Notes under the pieces: model-generated | Told to the model about the DNA's origin: nothing | The model's input: the letters and a program-made list of their open reading frames with translations, nothing else | Databases searched by the model: none | Assembly: GCA_005778045.1 (NCBI GenBank) | Contig: SXKQ01000153.1 | Span: forward strand, 12,926-76,925 | DNA: 64,000 bases | Source: Planctomycetia bacterium | GTDB lineage: Bacteria; Planctomycetota; UBA1135; GCA-002686595 | Direction of reading: 5' to 3' | Program-made: the position numbers and the translations under genes | In this document: in pieces, positions 35,903 through 44,552 of the stretch | Layout: each line of letters begins with the position of its first letter | How positions within the stretch are numbered: the stretch's first letter is position 1

Positions 35903-37815
35903 GCGGTCACTCCGTAGCGCTGCATCCAGCGGCCGAGCGAGGCGAGCATCCACGCGCGCGTCGCGGCGTTGCCAGCGCTCAGGACGGCGGCATCGCGACC
36001 GGCGTTTCGCGCAGTGTCGAGCACGCGCCGCAGCTCGGGCTCGCGGAACAAGCTCGCCGCGGCTGAACCCGGCGCATAGACGGAATCGACGAGCTCCCAG
36101 AACTCGGCGTTGAACCAGCGATGGAGCGGAAGCGCGAAGCCCTGCTTGCGGTGCTCGTACACCGCCGTGGGGAGCAGCTCGCGGCCCGCCTCGCGCAGCA
36201 GGTACTTCCCAACACGCCCTCGGATCTTGTGCTCCAGCGGCAGCCGCATGGCGAAGTCCACGATGCGGCGGTCGAGGAGCGGCGGGCGCACCTCGAGACT
36301 GGCGGCCATGCTCATTCGATCGACCTTCGGCAGGATCGCGCCGCTCATGAACGTGCGTGCGAGCACGAGCATCACGAGTTCCTCGGGCTCAAGCCGCTCT
36401 ACGACCTCGGATTCGAGGTCGATGTCCCGTCGCAGCAGCGCGCCGGCATACGCGTGGCTGCACAGGCTCTCCAGCTCCTGCGGCTGCCACAGGGCCCGCG
36501 AGAGACGGAACTGCTTCAGCGGGGCGTGCAGAGAAAGCTCGAGTCCCTTGCGAGCGCGCCGCAGGTGCATCGCCATGGAACCCTGCGCCATCGGCGCGAA
36601 CTTGGCGAGCATGGCGGATCCGACGCGACGCAGCGGAGCGGGCGTCGTATCCGTGAGAAAGCGCATGCGTGCCGCCCAGAACATGTGGTCATAGCCACCG
36701 AAGAGCTCGTCGCCTCCGTCGCCGGAGAGAGCTACCTTGACCTCGCGCGCCGCAAGCTCGCACACCGCGAGGGTCGGGATGCACGACGTGTCTCCGAGGG
36801 GTTGGCCAACGTGATCGAGGATTCGATCGAGCGTGGAGAGCTGGAACTCACCGGCGCCGAGGCGCAGCTCGCGGTGCTCTGTGCCGAGGTGGGCGGCGAC
36901 CTCTCGCGCGAGCGAGCTCTCGTCGAACTCTGGGTCATCGAAGCCGATCGAGAACGTCTTGAGGCGCTCGCCCGTGGACTTCACGGTCCGCGCGGCATAC
37001 GCGGCGACGGTGCTGGAGTCGATGCCTCCCGAGAGGAACACACCAACCGGAACGTCCGCGACCAGCTGGGATCGAATGGTCGTGTCGAGGCGCGCACGGA
37101 GCTCGCGCACCGCATCGGCTTCCGAGATCTCCTCGGGATGCAGGTCGAGCTCGTGGTACGCGCCGATCTCGATGCGTCCATCGCGCCAGCGCAGCCAGTG
37201 CCCGGGGGGCAGCTGCTTGACTCCCTCGAGCATCGTCCACGGGTCGGCGACGTAGCGATCGACGAGCAGCATCTCGAGCGAGCGAAGGTCGAGCTTGCGC
37301 GGGACGGAAGGGTGGGCGAGCAAACTCCGCAGCTCGGATGAGAACACGAGCTCGCCCCCCGGTCCCATCCACCAGTACAGCGGCTTGATGCCGAGCGGAT
37401 CGCGCGCGAGCACCAGCGAGCCATCGCGGCGGTCGCAGATCGCGAACGCGAACATCCCGTTGAGTCGTCGCAGCGCGCGCAGACCGTGTTCCATGTACGC
37501 ATGCAGGAGAACCTCGGTATCGGAGCGCGTGTGGAACGAGTGACCAGCCGCGCGCAGCTCCTCTCGCAGTGTGCCGCAGTCGTACAGCTCACCGTTGTAG
37601 ACGAGCGTGTACCGGCCGTCGTCGCTCTGCATGGGCTGGTGCCCGTCGCGCACGTCGACGATCGAGAGGCGGCGCATCGCGAGTGCGGCCACGCCAGCGT
37701 GCGCCGCACCGCCTTCGTCGGGTCCGCGATGCAGCAGCGCACCGTTCATCGCGAGCGCGATCGACGTATCGCCGAAGCACTCCGGCCGATAGACGTAGCC
37801 ATTGATTCCGCACAT
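35899..37815 (-). CDS. asnB: asparagine synthase-type glutamine amidotransferase
   Basis: This 638-residue class II amidotransferase has the nucleophile Cys2 after Met (MCGINGYVYR), the RGPDEGG and VYNGELYD glutaminase motifs (residues 30-80), and a C-terminal synthetase domain with the pyrophosphatase loop FLSGGIDSSTVAAY, FSIGFDDPEFDES, ALSGDGGDELFGGY and KVDRMSMAASLEVRPPLLD. AsnB-like proteins inside polysaccharide loci are thought to amidate uronic acids. With WecB and WecC making ManNAcA here, amidation of that sugar (or of another uronic acid) is a reasonable inference. It overlaps the next gene by 4 bases and starts 2 bases after the wzy stop, so it is part of the wzx-wzy operon. Confidence 0.91.
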   Translation of the reverse strand: MCGINGYVYRPECFGDTSIALAMNGALLHRGPDEGGAAHAGVAALAMRRLSIVDVRDGHQPMQSDDGRYTLVYNGELYDCGTLREELRAAGHSFHTRSDTEVLLHAYMEHGLRALRRLNGMFAFAICDRRDGSLVLARDPLGIKPLYWWMGPGGELVFSSELRSLLAHPSVPRKLDLRSLEMLLVDRYVADPWTMLEGVKQLPPGHWLRWRDGRIEIGAYHELDLHPEEISEADAVRELRARLDTTIRSQLVADVPVGVFLSGGIDSSTVAAYAARTVKSTGERLKTFSIGFDDPEFDESSLAREVAAHLGTEHRELRLGAGEFQLSTLDRILDHVGQPLGDTSCIPTLAVCELAAREVKVALSGDGGDELFGGYDHMFWAARMRFLTDTTPAPLRRVGSAMLAKFAPMAQGSMAMHLRRARKGLELSLHAPLKQFRLSRALWQPQELESLCSHAYAGALLRRDIDLESEVVERLEPEELVMLVLARTFMSGAILPKVDRMSMAASLEVRPPLLDRRIVDFAMRLPLEHKIRGRVGKYLLREAGRELLPTAVYEHRKQGFALPLHRWFNAEFWELVDSVYAPGSAAASLFREPELRRVLDTARNAGRDAAVLSAGNAATRAWMLASLGRWMQRYGVTA

Positions 37816-37817
37816 GG

Positions 37818-39167
37818 CTAGGTCGGCTCCCGTCTCGGTGCGACCCGTCCGCTGCGCAGCGCCATCGCGACCGTCTCGCCGACGAGCGCGAGGGGCAGCA
37901 CGACGAGCGCGATCATGAAGATCTGCTTGAACAGCGTTCCGAACTCGTTGCGATGCTGCATCACCACGTAGAACACGAAGTACGGGAGCAGACGCGCCAG
38001 TACGCCATCGGGAGCCTCCTCGCGGCGACGCTCGCACCACGCGAGCAGCAAGCCCATGCCGAGTCCGAAGATCAGCGGGCCGCGCACGGAGCCGAAGTCG
38101 AGCCAGGCCTCGGCCACGAGGCTGAAGGCGGTGCCGCCCCCGCGGGACGCGAGATCCGCGTAGTTAGAGCGCACGAACTGCTCGCTGAGATACAGCGGGC
38201 GATCCGGGTACAGTCCGCGCGGAAGGCAGGCCGCCACGCCATCGACGATGCTCCGGCCCGCAAGCTCGCCCCCCTCGCGCTCGCGCAGGACCTCCCCGGC
38301 GGTGATGAAGGGATGCGACAGCTCCGAGCCGCCCACGGCCGCGGCGAACACGAGCTCGCCTTGCGCCTCGAGTCGTGACAGCGCCTCGGGCAAGTCGCCC
38401 CGGTACACCCCGCGCATCAGCGCGAAGGACTCGAGGCCCGCGTAGAGCAGGAACGCGCCTGCGACCATCCATGGACGGATACTGCGCAGCTCGAAGCCCT
38501 TTCGGCGCGCCAGAATCGACAGGTAGCCGACGACGAGCACCACGGCGTTCGTGCGTACTGAGATGAAGCCGACGCTCCAGACGCAGATCGCGAGCGCGAC
38601 GGGCAGGAACAGGTTCCTCGTGTCGCGAGGCAGCGCGGAAGCCTCGATCCACAGGCAGCCGACGATCATGAGGGGCATGCCGAGCTGCAGCGGTCCCAGT
38701 CCGCGACCGAGCAGGTACTTGAGTGCGTAGTCCGTGCGGTCCGTGAGAGCGTCGAAGCCCACTTGCCGCGCATAGGCGGCGTAGAGAGCAAGGCCGACGA
38801 GGACCAAGAGCCCACCGGTGATGAGATCGCGCGTCGATGAGGCGGAGCTCGCACTCGCCTCTCGGCGTTCGTTCCAGCGCAGGTCGGCCGCAAGGAGCAT
38901 TGCGCCGAGCAATCCAGCCGCGAAGGCGACGTACTGCAGCTGCGTTTCGAGAACCACGCTGGGGGAGAGCAGGTCGAGGTTGCGCCAGCTCGAGGGCTGG
39001 ATGTGGGTCGACGCGATGGGATAGAAGCTGCCCACGAGGCCGGTGACGACGAGCGCGATCGTCGGCATGTGGAGCGGGGAGCGTCGGCGCAGCGTCCACA
39101 GGCCGAAGCCCACGAGCGCCCACAGCGCAAGCACAAGCATTACTCCATACGGCTCGACGCGGCTCAT
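37818..39167 (-). CDS. polytopic membrane protein, candidate O-antigen/polysaccharide polymerase (Wzy)
   Basis: This 449-residue protein has about 10-12 hydrophobic helices and a long loop (about 275-345) containing RSIVDGVAACLPRGLYPDRP, GGGTAFSLVAEAWLDFG and charged residues, as in Wzy polymerases. It ends in the arginine-rich RSGRVAPRREPT. Sequence identity among polymerases is very low, so the call rests on topology and context: it lies between a flippase gene and asnB in an operon with glycosyltransferases. Its first codon overlaps the wzx stop by 4 bases. An O-antigen ligase is an alternative. Confidence 0.75.
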   Translation of the reverse strand: MSRVEPYGVMLVLALWALVGFGLWTLRRRSPLHMPTIALVVTGLVGSFYPIASTHIQPSSWRNLDLLSPSVVLETQLQYVAFAAGLLGAMLLAADLRWNERREASASSASSTRDLITGGLLVLVGLALYAAYARQVGFDALTDRTDYALKYLLGRGLGPLQLGMPLMIVGCLWIEASALPRDTRNLFLPVALAICVWSVGFISVRTNAVVLVVGYLSILARRKGFELRSIRPWMVAGAFLLYAGLESFALMRGVYRGDLPEALSRLEAQGELVFAAAVGGSELSHPFITAGEVLREREGGELAGRSIVDGVAACLPRGLYPDRPLYLSEQFVRSNYADLASRGGGTAFSLVAEAWLDFGSVRGPLIFGLGMGLLLAWCERRREEAPDGVLARLLPYFVFYVVMQHRNEFGTLFKQIFMIALVVLPLALVGETVAMALRSGRVAPRREPT

Positions 39168-40552
39168 GCGAGCTCCTGAAAGCGCAGTAGGCAGAGCATC
39201 GTGAGCACCGCCAGCATCGCCGCTGCATACGAGAGGCGGCGGGGGACGCCGAGCTCGGCGGGGAGTCGGCGCAGCTCAATCACCACGAGCTGCAGTTCCG
39301 CGACGCGCGAGCAGAGATAGGCGATCAGCGCCCCAAGAGCGCCGTGGAGCGGGACCATGACGACGCCGACGGCCAGCATGACGACGGCGGCTCGCTGATA
39401 GGCAAGACGCGTTGTGGCGAAGTCGCCCTGAGCCCTCTGCCACGGCGTCACGAGGAAGCCGAAAAGATGCACGAACACTCCCATGAGCATGAGTACGAAC
39501 AGTGGTCGGCTGGCAACGAAGGCGGGGCCGAGCAGCGCGCCGAGAATCACGTCGTCGAGCGCGAGCAGCGCGAGCAGGCCGACGAAGTAGAGGACCACGA
39601 CGACGCTCGCGAGCTGGACGAAGCGCCGCGCAGCCTCGGTCATGCCATGCTGCGCGATCTGCGCCGCGAAGGTGGGATACAGCATCGCGGCCAGCGCGGA
39701 GCTTGCGACATGGACGCGCGTCGCGATGTCGTAGGCCCCGCAGTACATGCCGAGTTCCTCCGGCGTCGTCGTGCGCTCGAGCAACAGGCGGTCGATCGAG
39801 ACGAGGGCACTCGAGGCGGCGGTGAATCCGAGCAGGTCCACGATGGCGGCTCGATAGCGCGGCAACTCCGGGGAGACACGCAGGGTGCTCCATCCCGACC
39901 AGCGAGCCAACGCCGGTCCAGGGACGCTGCCCGTGGACTCGACGCTCGGAAGTCCGCGCGCGAGGAAGCGGTAGGCCAGCAGTACGAACGCGGCGGCCAC
40001 CACGAATGGCGTCGACCATGCGAGAGGCCCGTGGTGACGGAACGACAGAGCGGCGACCGCGAGGAACGCTGCCGCCCAAGCGAAGTTGCGCAGTGCCGTC
40101 ACGAGCCCGGCCTTGCCGGCGACCGCGAGTCGTGCGTAGTCGCGAGACGCGAGTCCGTGCAGCAGGGTGACGACCGCGAGGGCGATGGCTGCCTCGAGTC
40201 CGAGTGCGAGCGGTCCGACGCACAGTGCCAGCGCGAATAGCAGCAGCGTGGACATGCGCGTGAGCGCGCCGAGGTCCTGCGGTCGCGAGTCGCCGCGCGA
40301 ATGCTCGTGGATCAGGAGCTGCCGTGCGACGTCTTGGTAGGTGATGACCCCGAGCAACGTCACGTACAGCGAGAACTGGCCGTAGAGCGCGGGGCCGAGC
40401 TCGCGCCCGAGCACGGGCAGCGCTCCGAGCCCCGCTGCTGCGAGCGCGGCCTGGCTCGCGAGCACCTGCCCCGTGCCCACGGCGAGGAGCCGCCGGAGGC
40501 TGCGAGGCTGCGCCGCGGGCTGGGCCGGCAGCGATTGCGGTTGGGCGCTCAT
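39164..40552 (-). CDS. polysaccharide flippase (Wzx, MOP superfamily)
   Basis: This 462-residue inner-membrane protein has about 12 helices spaced as in the PST family. The start at the ATG at 40552 (MSAQPQSL) gives a short Gln/Pro-rich cytoplasmic N-terminus before LLAVGTGQVLASQAALAAAG. Family-like features include PVLGRELGPALYGQFSLY in the first hairpin and the SIDRLLLERTTTPEELGMYCGAYDI segment at the seventh helix. It would move the lipid-linked repeat unit across the membrane for the polymerase encoded next. It heads the five-gene minus operon, divergent from the initiating sugar transferase. Confidence 0.84.
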   Translation of the reverse strand: MSAQPQSLPAQPAAQPRSLRRLLAVGTGQVLASQAALAAAGLGALPVLGRELGPALYGQFSLYVTLLGVITYQDVARQLLIHEHSRGDSRPQDLGALTRMSTLLLFALALCVGPLALGLEAAIALAVVTLLHGLASRDYARLAVAGKAGLVTALRNFAWAAAFLAVAALSFRHHGPLAWSTPFVVAAAFVLLAYRFLARGLPSVESTGSVPGPALARWSGWSTLRVSPELPRYRAAIVDLLGFTAASSALVSIDRLLLERTTTPEELGMYCGAYDIATRVHVASSALAAMLYPTFAAQIAQHGMTEAARRFVQLASVVVVLYFVGLLALLALDDVILGALLGPAFVASRPLFVLMLMGVFVHLFGFLVTPWQRAQGDFATTRLAYQRAAVVMLAVGVVMVPLHGALGALIAYLCSRVAELQLVVIELRRLPAELGVPRRLSYAAAMLAVLTMLCLLRFQELA

Positions 40553-40777
40553 GGACGGACGGTGGCGGGCGCGGGGGTGCGGGGTGCGCAGGACTTTCCG
40601 TGTATTCGACCGGGTGGGGAGAGGGCTTGAGGTCCCCGGCGGCGGGCACGCCACGCCTTCCCCGTTCCACTTTTGCAGTCCCACGCATGGAACTCCCCGC
40701 TCGGCTCAACGCCTCCGCGTCGTTTTGCCGAAGCCTCTCGCGTTCCCGCCTACACCCCGTTCCCTGTTTTGCCTGAC
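40553..40777. promoter_or_regulatory. divergent intergenic region of the polysaccharide locus
   Basis: These 225 bases separate the wzx operon (minus) from the sugar transferase gene (plus) and should contain both promoters. No clear -35/-10 pair could be picked. The plus-strand frame is open back to an ATG at 40673, which would lengthen the transferase by 35 residues, but that extension is low-complexity and unlike the family. Confidence 0.4.
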
Positions 40778-41551
40778 ATGCCCCGCACCTCCGAGACATC
40801 CGCCTCGTCGTCGTCGCTCCAGAAGCTCTTCACCGTCCACCCCGGTGAGGTGACGGCTGCGTCCACGCCCGATCCGTCGACCGGGCCGTCGACCGCCAGC
40901 GGACCCGACTGGGAGGCCCTCGAGCCGCGCACGCTCTGGTACCGAGCCGGTCGTCCGGTCCTCGACTCGCTGCTGCTCGTGAGCACGCTGCCGATAGCCC
41001 TGCCGCTCATGGCGCTCGTCTCGCTCGCGAGCATGGTCGCGTTCCGCTCCTGGCGGCGTGTGTTCTTCATCCAGCCGCGTATCGGATATCGCGGACGGGT
41101 CTTTCAGCTCATGAAGTTCCGCACGATGAGCGAGCCTACGGGCACGGTGTTCGCGGCATGGAGCAACGGCGACCCCGCGCGCGTCACCCCGTTCGGACGC
41201 TTCCTGCGCAGTACGCACCTCGACGAACTGCCGCAGCTCTACAACGTGCTGCGGGGCGAGATGAGCTTCATCGGGCCGCGCCCCGAGATGGTCGAGGTCG
41301 AGCAGTGGGCCTTGAGCGAGATCCCCGGCTTTGACGAGCGTCTCGCGGTCAAGCCCGGCATCACCGGACTCGCACAAGTCACGCAGGGCTACACGCCGCG
41401 CGACGTCGAGGCCTATCGCCGCAAGCTCGCGATCAACCGCCAATTCATCGCGTCCATGTCCATCGCGGGCGACCTCGCGATCCTCGTGCGCACGGGCCTG
41501 TGGATACTGCGCGGGCGCGGCTGGAGCTGGCGCCGCCCCAGCAAGGCCTAG
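40778..41551 (+). CDS. initiating sugar-phosphate transferase (bacterial sugar transferase, PF02397)
   Basis: This 257-residue monotopic membrane enzyme transfers a sugar-1-phosphate from an NDP-sugar to undecaprenyl phosphate, starting the repeat unit. After a Ser/Thr-rich ~50-residue N-terminus, one membrane hairpin (VLDSLLLVSTLPIALPLMALVS) leads to the catalytic domain. Marks are IGYRGRVFQLMKFRTM, RSTHLDELPQLYNVLRGEMS, FIGPRPEM and VKPGITGLAQV. The DE in LDELPQ and the GPRPE segment are the catalytic and phosphate-binding parts. It lacks the N-terminal four-helix CoA-binding part of WbaP, so it is of the small PglC-like class. The GT2 gene follows 29 bases downstream. Confidence 0.91.
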   Translation: MPRTSETSASSSSLQKLFTVHPGEVTAASTPDPSTGPSTASGPDWEALEPRTLWYRAGRPVLDSLLLVSTLPIALPLMALVSLASMVAFRSWRRVFFIQPRIGYRGRVFQLMKFRTMSEPTGTVFAAWSNGDPARVTPFGRFLRSTHLDELPQLYNVLRGEMSFIGPRPEMVEVEQWALSEIPGFDERLAVKPGITGLAQVTQGYTPRDVEAYRRKLAINRQFIASMSIAGDLAILVRTGLWILRGRGWSWRRPSKA

Positions 41552-41580
41552 CAGTTCCGTCGCCGGCGGGCGAAGCTCTC

Positions 41581-43530
41581 GTGCCCACCGTGAACGACCT
41601 CGAAACGAAGACTCGCCGGATCAGCGTCGTCGTGCCCGTGTACAACGAGTACGCGAACATCGCGACGTGCCTGCGTGGGCTCTGGCGAGCGCTCGAGTTC
41701 GAGCCGCACGAGATCCTCGTCGTGCACGACACGGACAAGGACACGACGCTTGCAGCGATCGCCGAAATGCCGGATGCGCCGCCGACCCTGCGGCTCGTGC
41801 GCAATCGCATCGGGCGCGGTGCGGCGAACGCGATCCGTGCGGGCTTTGCCGCGGCGAGCGGCGATGTCATCGTGACGACCATGGCGGACCTGAGCGACCC
41901 GCCGGAGAAGATCCTCGACCTCGCGCGCAGCATGCGGTCGAGCGGCGTGGCCGTGGTCGCGGGCTCGCGCTACATGCCCGGCGGCTCGCAGGAGGGCGGG
42001 CCGATCGTGAAGCGCACACTGTCGCGCGTCGCGGGGCTCTCGCTGCACTGGTTTGCGGGGGTGGCGACGCACGACGCGACCAACAACTTCAAGGCCTACA
42101 GCCGTGAGTTCCTGCGTCGCACGAACGTGCAGGCGCAGGGCGCTTTCGACATCGGGCTCGAGCTCAGCGTGAAGGCGCACCTTGCGGAGGCCGGAGTTGC
42201 CGAAGTGCCGACCTCGTGGCGGGATCGCTCGGCGGGCGAGAGTCGCTTCAAGGTCTGGACTTGGGTGCCGAAGTACCTGCGCTGGTACGTCGCGGCCATG
42301 GCGGAGCCGATGTTCGTGTGGCTCGTGTGGTCGGGGTTCCTCGCGTGGGTGCTGTCTGCGGCGGTGTGGCGCGAGCGTGGCACGGCGGGCGATCTGAGCT
42401 TGTCCTTGCTCGCGGGCGCGCTCGGCGCGGCGGCGATCCTTTTGGCGCGCCGGATTCGCGGCCGCATGCGCTGGTGGGACGGGGTGCTCGCATTGCCGTG
42501 GACCAATCCGCGGCACGCGGACGCGCTCCGCCTCGGTAACGACGAGCTGGCGCTCGGTCTTGCGCTGGTGTCGACAGCGCTGATGGTATTGCTCGGCTGC
42601 GGGCCGCGGCGCTGCGCGCTGGGTGCGACACGACTCGCGCGCTGGACAACGAGCCTCGACGGCCTGCGCATGCTCGCGGTACTGGCGCTTGCTGCGGTGC
42701 TCTTCCTCCAGCCCGTATCTACCGCTGATGGCACGCGCCTTGGGCAGGTGGGGCCGATGTGGCCGCTCGTGACGGGCGACGATGGAGCGACGTTGGCGTG
42801 GGACCGTGCGGTGCTGTGGGACGGGACCTTCCGGGCCTCGAGTGCGCTGTTGGTCTCGCTCGCGCTGTTGGCCGCTTCGAAGCGTCTCGAGGGCGTGCTC
42901 GCGGCGCTCGTGCTTGCCAGCGTTCCCCTCGGACATGACCTGCAAGGCGCGCTCGCGTGCGTCGCGGCCGCGGTGATCGGCATCCGCAACACATACTCGG
43001 GCTGGCTGCGTGCGCTGTGCATGGCCTCGCTTGCCGCGCTCGCATTCACGAAGGTGCTGCTCCTGCCCATCGCGATCGCGAGCGCGGCAGCCATCGTCGC
43101 CGCGCCGCTGCTGCAGCGCTCGTGGTGGAGCGCCGCCGCACGTGCTCTGTTCTTCGCGCTGGCTCTGTCCGCGGCGTGGTTCCTCGCCTCGCGCCTGCCG
43201 GCCGTCGCCGACGCGAACCTCCCGACGGTCGGCGCCGGGGCGTGGGATCGGCTCGTGGGGGCGCTGGCGTTGGCGTGGATCGCAGCGTGCTGGCCCGGCG
43301 CCCGCGCCAAGGAGTCCGCGCTCGGGCTCGCGCTGCTGGCGCTCGTGCTCCTCGGCATCGCCTTCGCGCCCGGCGCGGGCGGCGCCGTGCCGCTGGTTCT
43401 CGCGGCGATCGCGACGCAGCTGGTCCCGCTCGAGCTCGAGAGCCGACCGCGCTGGCTGCGCGTCGCCGTCCGTGTGCTGCCCGCGCTCGGACTGGTGCTC
43501 GCGCTCGCCGCGAGCCGAGCGAGTTCCTAG
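41581..43530 (+). CDS. glycosyltransferase family 2 with polytopic C-terminal membrane domain
   Basis: From the GTG at 41581 this is a 649-residue protein (an ATG at 41500 would add 27 residues overlapping the previous gene). Residues ~10-230 form a GT-A dolichol-phosphate-mannose-synthase-like domain: VVVPVYNEYANIATCL, EILVVHDTDKDTT, RIGRGAANAIRAGF, TMADLSDPPEKI, VAGSRYMPGG and DATNNFKAYSREFL. The C-terminal ~400 residues are mostly hydrophobic with about 10 predicted helices. The long membrane part, not typical of plain GT2 enzymes, could itself act in transfer or polymer handling. The stop overlaps the convergent epimerase gene by 4 bases. Confidence 0.86.
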   Translation: MPTVNDLETKTRRISVVVPVYNEYANIATCLRGLWRALEFEPHEILVVHDTDKDTTLAAIAEMPDAPPTLRLVRNRIGRGAANAIRAGFAAASGDVIVTTMADLSDPPEKILDLARSMRSSGVAVVAGSRYMPGGSQEGGPIVKRTLSRVAGLSLHWFAGVATHDATNNFKAYSREFLRRTNVQAQGAFDIGLELSVKAHLAEAGVAEVPTSWRDRSAGESRFKVWTWVPKYLRWYVAAMAEPMFVWLVWSGFLAWVLSAAVWRERGTAGDLSLSLLAGALGAAAILLARRIRGRMRWWDGVLALPWTNPRHADALRLGNDELALGLALVSTALMVLLGCGPRRCALGATRLARWTTSLDGLRMLAVLALAAVLFLQPVSTADGTRLGQVGPMWPLVTGDDGATLAWDRAVLWDGTFRASSALLVSLALLAASKRLEGVLAALVLASVPLGHDLQGALACVAAAVIGIRNTYSGWLRALCMASLAALAFTKVLLLPIAIASAAAIVAAPLLQRSWWSAAARALFFALALSAAWFLASRLPAVADANLPTVGAGAWDRLVGALALAWIAACWPGARAKESALGLALLALVLLGIAFAPGAGGAVPLVLAAIATQLVPLELESRPRWLRVAVRVLPALGLVLALAASRASS

Positions 43531-44552
43531 ATCGTCCCGACCGCGATCGCGTCGCGGATCCACGGGATGACTTCGTCGAGCACCGTCTCGAGCGGAGTGG
43601 TGGCCTCGAAGCCGAGCAGGCGCTTCGCCTTGTCGGTGTTCGGCACGCGGTGCTGCACGTCGTGGGCAAACCCCTGATCGCAGACGTAGCGGAACGGCTT
43701 GGCGGGCCCGTGGACCTTTTTCCAGATCATCTCGGCGAGCTCGAGCACGGTCGTTGCCCGCGGCGTGGACAGGTTGAAGTCATCGTTCAGCGCCGCGGGG
43801 TGCTCCACGCACACGCGGATTCCACGCGCGAGGTCGCCGCCGTACGTGTAGCAGCGCACCTGCTGGCCGTCGCCGAGGATGTGCAGCGGATCCTGACCGC
43901 GCAGCACCTTCTGCACGATGTCGGGCACGACGTGGCTCAGCGCGAGCTTCACGTTGCCGCTCATCACCTCGTGCTCGCCGAGCGCGCGGCTCTCGCCGAC
44001 TCCGATGCAGTTGAAAGGCCGCACGATCGTGGTGGGCAGGCCGTACTGCTCGCGCGCGCCCTTGGCGAAGTACTCGCAGGCGAGCTTCTGAAAGCCGTAG
44101 GTCGAAAACGGTGGGGGACAGCGCAGCTGCTCGCCCTCCGGCGTCGGAAACACGGTCGCATTCTCGTACACCATCGACGAGGAGAGCAGCGTGACCTTCT
44201 GCAGTCGCCCGCCCGCCTTGCGCGACGCTATCGCGGAGTCGTAGGCCCCGGCGATGATGCGCTCGTTCTCGGCGATCAGGTCGTAGGCGTAAGTGTGGAA
44301 GTACGAGATGCCGCCGATCATCGCGGCTGCGGCGACGAAGTGGTCGCAGTCGGCGAGCAGGCGCGTGAGCAGCGCAACGTCCTTGGCGTCGCCCTCCACC
44401 AGCCGGAAGCGCGGGTGGCGGTCGTAGCTCTTCGCCACGCGGCCGTACTTGGAGAAGTTGTCGAGGCCCACGACCTCGTGGCCTTGGGCCAGCAGCTCCT
44501 CGACGAGGTAGCCGCAGATGAAGCCGTTGGAGCCGGTGGCGAGGACCTTCAT
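43527..44552 (-). CDS. NAD-dependent NDP-sugar epimerase/dehydratase (extended SDR)
   Basis: This 341-residue extended SDR has the Rossmann motif ATGSNGFICGYLVEELL, an AAAAMIGGISYFHTYAYDL segment that recalls GDP-mannose 3,5-epimerase-like proteins, a LSSSMVYENA strand and the catalytic YGFQK (YxxxK). VRPFNCIGVGE and ILGDGQQVRCYTYGGDLA are typical of sugar epimerases. The exact nucleotide sugar is not known. The ATG at 44552 overlaps the stop of the UDP-sugar dehydrogenase gene by 4 bases, so the two probably work in sequence to make an epimerised uronic acid or related sugar. Confidence 0.88.
   Translation of the reverse strand: MKVLATGSNGFICGYLVEELLAQGHEVVGLDNFSKYGRVAKSYDRHPRFRLVEGDAKDVALLTRLLADCDHFVAAAAMIGGISYFHTYAYDLIAENERIIAGAYDSAIASRKAGGRLQKVTLLSSSMVYENATVFPTPEGEQLRCPPPFSTYGFQKLACEYFAKGAREQYGLPTTIVRPFNCIGVGESRALGEHEVMSGNVKLALSHVVPDIVQKVLRGQDPLHILGDGQQVRCYTYGGDLARGIRVCVEHPAALNDDFNLSTPRATTVLELAEMIWKKVHGPAKPFRYVCDQGFAHDVQHRVPNTDKAKRLLGFEATTPLETVLDEVIPWIRDAIAVGTI

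Noticed and set aside
40673..40777. N-terminal extension of the sugar transferase from the ATG at 40673
   Set aside because: The added 35 residues are low-complexity, unlike the family, and fall in the divergent promoter region.
41548..43563. A 671-codon minus-strand open frame opposite the GT2 gene
   Set aside because: Composition (Arg, Gln, His, Glu rich) is that of an antisense shadow of hydrophobic codons; no domain is visible.
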